A stretch of DNA of 64,000 nucleotides from Pochonia chlamydosporia 170. Taxonomy: Eukaryota; Ascomycota; Sordariomycetes; Hypocreales; Clavicipitaceae. The position numbers were made by a program, and so were the translations under genes. Within the stretch, counting starts at the first letter, position 1; every line of letters starts with the position of its first letter. Below the pieces are notes generated by a model, which saw nothing but the letters and a program-made list of their open reading frames with translations, searched no databases and was not told the origin of the DNA. Positions 59,182 through 64,000 of this stretch are shown here, one piece after another. The stretch spans positions 4,650,001 through 4,714,000 of the forward strand of contig NC_035793.1 of NCBI RefSeq assembly GCF_001653235.2. The letters are read 5' to 3'.

Positions 59182-60117
59182 CTATTCAGTCTCCCCACTG
59201 GTCCCATCCATCTGCCATTGGTCCCAGCACGTTGGTTGGGGCGGCCTTGAAGCTTCATGATTATATTCCCTAGACTCACTAGTTGCTTCAAACTCTCTTG
59301 TCAAAGCTCCGGCTTCTTGCTGTTCCACATGGCTGAGCACAATCGTCCCAGCAGGCCCTGCGTTTGTCTGCACAGCGTACTGGGGGTGTTGTACAACGGT
59401 CCCTATGCCGTCGTGCGAATATCCATTGTTGTGCGAATTGAGCCTGGAATTGGGCGTACTCCTTGGTATGTCAACGCTTGCATATGAAATAGGTAACGAA
59501 TAGTTGTCAACATGTGACTGTAGGTCGGGGGCATTTCCAAAGCTGCCTGGCAAAGGGGGCGCAGGGAGAGGTGCGGTCGGGCCAATCCCTTGCCCGCCGT
59601 CAACCGGCACCATGACCTCAGGGATATATACCGATGGCGCATCTGTAGCAACCTGGTCCCTTGGGCTTTGAAAGTGCACCTGTCTGGCACTGGAAATGTT
59701 ACTGAAGTTTGAACTCGTTGACAGCGGAGAGGCGCTTGTTGATCGAAGCCTTATTAGTTCAATCTCCAATTCCTGATTTCGTCGAACCAACTCCTGGATA
59801 GCGCTATTTTCGTCACCGCTCTCCTCAGGGCCAATATGTCTAAGGCTCTCCAATTCTCTTTCAAGATGATGAATGTGTTGCCTGGTCCTCGCACGACTTG
59901 CTCTTTGGCTTCGACGGTCGTTGGCCCGCTTACGTTCCCGTTGGGCTACCGTCATGCTAGAGACCGAGCGGTTTCCTGAGAAGATGAGAGCTGTAATTAG
60001 ATCAAATGGTCGCGGTTTAATAATGGGGCAAGCGTCTTTTTGGCACGAACTAGTTCTCCTAGAGTTGACCCCAGCCTCAGTTTCTGGCGTTGACTCTGGC
60101 ATTGGTGGCTCCGACAT
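59182..60117 (-). CDS. bZIP transcription factor
   Basis: Unspliced reading from the ATG at 60117 gives 311 aa. The basic region is at about residues 60-80 (RERKRANDRRSQRASRARTR, with the N-x7-R core as NDRRSQRASR), followed by a leucine heptad run HHLERELESLRH and a second helix RRNQELEIELIRLR. The rest is Ser/Pro/Asn-rich and ends in a Trp motif, CWDQWQMDG. This RERKRANDRRAQR-type basic region defines a large fungal bZIP group. A 75-nt segment (60050-59976) has a GTTCGT donor, a CTAAT branch site and TTCTCAG end. It holds no stop and is a multiple of three, so it may be a spliced intron (286 aa) or coding. The role is nuclear; targets are unknown. Confidence 0.8.
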   Translation of the reverse strand: MSEPPMPESTPETEAGVNSRRTSSCQKDACPIIKPRPFDLITALIFSGNRSVSSMTVAQRERKRANDRRSQRASRARTRQHIHHLERELESLRHIGPEESGDENSAIQELVRRNQELEIELIRLRSTSASPLSTSSNFSNISSARQVHFQSPRDQVATDAPSVYIPEVMVPVDGGQGIGPTAPLPAPPLPGSFGNAPDLQSHVDNYSLPISYASVDIPRSTPNSRLNSHNNGYSHDGIGTVVQHPQYAVQTNAGPAGTIVLSHVEQQEAGALTREFEATSESREYNHEASRPPQPTCWDQWQMDGTSGETE

Positions 60118-63100
60118 GTTTATGACCGTTTGCCAGGTAATTTGTCGCGCCAGGACAATGTCAGCTGTTCGGGTCAAGTCTACCTTTGTTCAAGGCTTCA
60201 CTGTTTGTTGAGGCTTGAGGGACGCGAGTTTGTCGCCGCCGCTTCATTGCAATTTCTTTCTACCGTGATAGTTGAGGAGGAGGAGTGGTGAAGGGCAACG
60301 TATATAGCAGATGATTTTAGCTAGTCATTTGACAGTTCAGAGTATCTTTCCGGGACCGACAGAGACTAGATCAAACACCCGTCCTCTTGACCGTCGGCGA
60401 TACCTGCACGGTAGATATGTACAAGGGTTTCATGCAGGGCAACGTGAGCTGCTTGGTCCTCTGGTGGGTTCGGGGTTGGCAGACCGAGTTTGGTAACTTT
60501 CTCAGTCCTGTCAAGCTGAAGAAATTTGACAGAGTCTGCCAAAGGCTGCCAGAGTCTGATTCAGGGACAGGTGTGTATGTGTAAGTTCTTGTTCTTGTTG
60601 TGCAACCATGAGCGAGAACCGAGACACAGGTGGGTCGGTGTTACCGTTGTTGATGTTGTACAGAGAAGTGGCAGAGACGTCCTTGGCGAATCTCAAACAC
60701 GCACGTTGATGTTACAAAGAAGGTGGCGATATTGGAATTCAAAAACATCCGTTGGTGGTCCAATTGCGTATTTGTCTCGCCGAACCGGCTAAATTTGGAA
60801 GGGTGCGCCGAAGAGCAAATGGTAACAAATCTGGTTCGCATTTCTTAATGATAATCTGCTGCGGCTTTGGTTCGATGTGCGCCAAATCTGACCTTCAGCT
60901 GGCGAGGCGAATGAGAACGACGTTCTGCGTTGACTTTAGCGCAGCCTTGGCTTGCTGTGCTGCATCAAGCGATCCAACACTACCGCATGGGTGGCTGGTG
61001 GAGGCCATATTGACAGCTTTTTTCGACGCATCGGTGTGCATTGTATGAGTGATTGTATGCAGGTGTTTTACGCTAAGCCATAACTAAGACACCACAAGTC
61101 GTGATAACTCGGTGCTTGGTGGCGAGAAATGTCATGTTGGGGTGGTGGACATTATTCACATCCTTGTCAGGGAACTCATTGCCACATCGTGGACATGAAG
61201 AGACAAGATCATTTGCCGATGAACGGGCGAAGACTGAAACCCGAATGTTCAGATGCAACTGGATATGCTGTTGAATAATCGGTCGAGAGTGTGGCTGGCG
61301 ATGGATCAGAATAGGACCGGTTGGATTCTGTTGGAAGCATGTCGGGGTTAACTGGGGTTGCCAAAGTCCAAGCATTCATGTGCAAGAGATGGGATGAACT
61401 TCGGTTCAATGTTTCATGCAGGCGGCAAGCTGACATCATATCTGGTTGCTGTCTGCTGTGCGGCATTACAAGCCAAGGTCTGTTGCTCCTGCCCACTTGG
61501 TCCCCGGACAGAAAACAGAGATTTACAAGCCCCTGATCAAGGAAGGCACGATCGAGCCGATGCCAGACCTGATGATATCCACCCCCAGACAATGGCAGGC
61601 ACAGACACAAACGCACGACCCCAGCATTTTCAATCAAACTTGACATCTTGTCATCACCGAACCGACCTGGCATGAACACCTGCAACTCAAACCCGCCGCT
61701 CCTCACCTGACACTGGATCTGGTTATCTTTCGGGAATTTTTTTGGGCTTTGCCAACCATCATCTGGGAGATTCTTCGTTTTGGCGCAACTATTCTCCGAC
61801 ACCGTACCAGGTCAATGCCTGTCGTCTCCGCCCTCTCTTTTGTCCACCTACTGGTGACGTGTGGAACTTCGGTTCAACCCGCTGCCCCTTGTGGGTTGAG
61901 GTCCATTTTCCGTCTCGGCAGGCCCGAGCTGTCACTTTTTTGTTTCTCAACACTAGTCACCTAGGAGTCCAGGGCTAAGGGTCTATCACCGTTTGCCCGA
62001 GGGATGCACGGAGTAGCGATGCGCAAAACCGGGTTGCGTATCCCGTTGTGCAGAACGAAGAACCCAAGCATACCGTCCTTCCTGAACGAGTTTGCGAAAG
62101 GACGGCTCAAACATCCATACTCTGAGTCGGTACAGTCACAGCCACCATGGAAGTGATTTTCAGCACATTACGGTGGGCGTGGTGGTTCAAATGGCCGCTT
62201 ACCCTAATGTGGCCAGACTCTTCTTCGGGATGTCCAGAAGGAAAGCATTCTTGTTTGCGATTTGCCGGGGACGTGAATGTCTTCCCCGAAAGTAACTAGA
62301 AGCGAATTTTAATTTACAGGTGAACAGGCGAGATCATCCCCCTCAGCAGATAACACTAGCTGGGAAGATAATCAGTTCGATCAGGCTGTCCGGCGAAGCA
62401 GGCCGATTTGGGCCAGCCTGCCGAACTGATATTTCTATCAATAGGTCTCAAGCCAATGCGTCCCATGGCTGCGACGTGTTCAAAGAATTCAGATGCGCCG
62501 ATTCTCAACGCCAATCCCCGCAGACAAAGTTTGTGTGGACCGACACGGCGACCAAGTCCCGAACTGCATTGCGTCTGGTCTCTGGAGAGATTGAGATGTT
62601 TTCTGATGGACACCGCGCTTCCTGGGACCAAAACGGTCTCACCAAAACCGGAGAAACTGCGTTGAAGTGGCAAGGGATCCTTTTGCTGCATAGGAAGTCT
62701 ATCAATGAATCCACGCTCACCGATATATCCAGCGAAGCCACCTGGAGAACCAAAGGGGCTTGGCACAACACCACAAGAATGGAAATGACTTCCCACAGCC
62801 CAGCACCACGTCGTCGGACATCAACACGTACGTTTTCTAGTATCACACTAATCCAGTCCAATCAAATATCAGAGTTGTGCTGTAGATGGCATACATGCAG
62901 CGAGGCAGGAGGACAACTCCATAGTAGCGCCAGCTGTGCAACTCACCTCACAGCTGTCTAATGCTTCTCCGAGCCATTCCTCCCTTCATTCGGCAGCACA
63001 TGCACGGAGCCATCACTTCCACCAGCTTGGACAACCGTTGAAATGGTGCGCCGTAAGGACTTCGTTTCAGTCACCAAATTGGCGAACATGCGATTCGACT

Positions 63101-64000
63101 CGCTAGCGCTGAAAGTGCCAAAAGCTTCCGATCAGCTCACCCTGACCGTTAGGCGTTGTGGCATAGCGCCATGGCACAAATGACTCTTAGCTGAACCAAA
63201 CAACATCCATGTTGGCGCCCCGTCGCAACAAGAACCGCACAACGTTGTTGATAAAGCCCTCCTCCTTCAACCGCGAGTCAAAACAAACCAGGACATACCC
63301 CATGCTCAAGAATTGGCGGGCGGAAGGGCATGAAATGATTGGGTAAGGTAATGCAACGATGACTTTCCTTCAAGAAAGCAGTTTCTACTCTTTGGCCATC
63401 TGCTCCCGTACGGACAACTACGAGGGCTGTATCTGACATGACATGCTAAGTCAGGGCTTGACTCGTTGTGAAGGATTGCGGGTCCACAGCACAAGTTCAG
63501 GGCTGGCGCAGCCAAACTTGACTTTGTTCAGCCCTGGCATTAGCTGGGCATCGTTGATTGGACCAGAGGGCGGGACGGCACCCCCCGTCGAGATTTGCAC
63601 AAGGGGCTTGTGGATTTCGACGACGGCAACTTTATGGGATTCGGCTGCGAATGCCATACGTCCTTCACAGGTGATTTACGTGGCTGGTCCACCTGCTGTC
63701 TCAAACTCAACGTCAAGAAAGAAGCCGAACCCGTGTCGAATATGACAACTGCAGAGCAAAGGATTTGGGCTCCTGAGTCGGGAGCGGAAACAGGAGGAGG
63801 CCGTCCGCTGTGGTTCTGCCCCCAAATGCACTCGGCGGTTTGATCTATTGACCATGTCCTGACACTTCTTCGGCATGGATCAAGCTGCTTTGGATCAGCG
63901 CCAACAGGAACTTACCATTACCCATGCAGCCTTACTGCTGAAGGGCTGGTTGGCTAAGCCGAGGGACCTTCGACTTCAGGGTACTGATCCAGCTTCCACT
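60118..64000. other. Right end, 3.9 kb without a recognised gene
   Basis: ORFs here are mostly short and overlap on both strands. The longest (62320-62961 plus, 62356-62796 minus) oppose each other and have no domain. The only coding-like piece is the minus-strand stretch at 63187-63369. TACGGAGTA-like CACGGAGTA occurs at 62007-62015. A gene could begin at or beyond the right edge. Confidence 0.4.
63187..63369 (-). other. Unassigned coding-like segment, possible last exon or remnant
   Basis: On the minus strand a 60-codon open stretch with no ATG at its beginning ends in a TAA at 63189. The translation looks protein-like, not like random sequence: it contains ALPYPIISCPSARQFL, then MGYVLVCFDSRLKEEGFI and FLLRRGANMDVVWFS. 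I do not recognise the family. It could be the terminal exon of a gene whose other exons lie at higher coordinates, or a decayed copy. I could not join it to an upstream exon with confidence. Confidence 0.25.

Noticed and set aside
62320..62961. 213-codon plus-strand ORF opposed by 146- and 118-codon minus ORFs
   Set aside because: Three long ORFs overlap in conflicting frames with no domain or codon pattern; none is convincing.

Overview
The window is nuclear DNA of a filamentous ascomycete (Pezizomycotina, most likely Sordariomycetes and perhaps Hypocreales; the lineage is an inference). Reasons: introns of about 50-100 nt with CTAAC-like branch sites and tight GT...AG ends, widely spaced single genes on both strands, and gene types typical of this group (HET-domain protein, PNP-NACHT-ankyrin NLR, Zn2Cys6 regulator, DUF6594 protein, Dal5-type permease, aspA/CDC11 septin). 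I resolved 18 protein genes and joined their exons by hand. No rRNA, tRNA, CRISPR array or intact transposon was found.

Left part (1-20 kb): a HET-domain gene cut by the left edge (1-1964); a Zn2Cys6 regulator (3505-5229) followed on the same strand by a Dal5-type anion permease (6519-8236); an 814-aa uncharacterised membrane protein (8777-11332, minus); a small Cys-rich GPI-anchor candidate (12257-12971); a DUF6594 membrane protein (13621-14755, minus); quinolinate phosphoribosyltransferase (16892-17865), which ends tail to tail with a copper amine oxidase (18022-20317, minus).

Middle (20-43 kb): a 5.3-kb gene-poor interval; an Och1-like GT32 mannosyltransferase (25575-26734); a fungal NLR with a nucleoside-phosphorylase effector, NACHT core and 11 ankyrin repeats (28042-31993); an acyl-CoA synthetase with a mitochondrial-type N-terminus (33196-35140); a Lag1-type ceramide synthase (35700-37441, minus); then another gene-poor 5.3 kb.

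Right part (43-60 kb): housekeeping genes: Bax-inhibitor-1 protein (42699-43625), CDC11/AspA septin (44657-46366, minus), Hsv2-type PROPPIN (49107-50402), Ist3/Snu17 splicing factor (50562-51528, minus, with a GC-AG intron), dynein light intermediate chain (52177-53990), SPATA20-like thioredoxin-fold protein (54113-56435, minus) and a bZIP factor (59182-60117, minus). The last 3.9 kb has no recognised gene apart from one coding-like remnant.

The genes do not form one pathway. Two (HET and PNP-NLR) belong to fungal non-self recognition and cell-death systems. The regulator and permease may be a small co-regulated pair. The PNP-NLR is the most interesting locus because its nucleosidase motifs, P-loop and ankyrin array all look intact.
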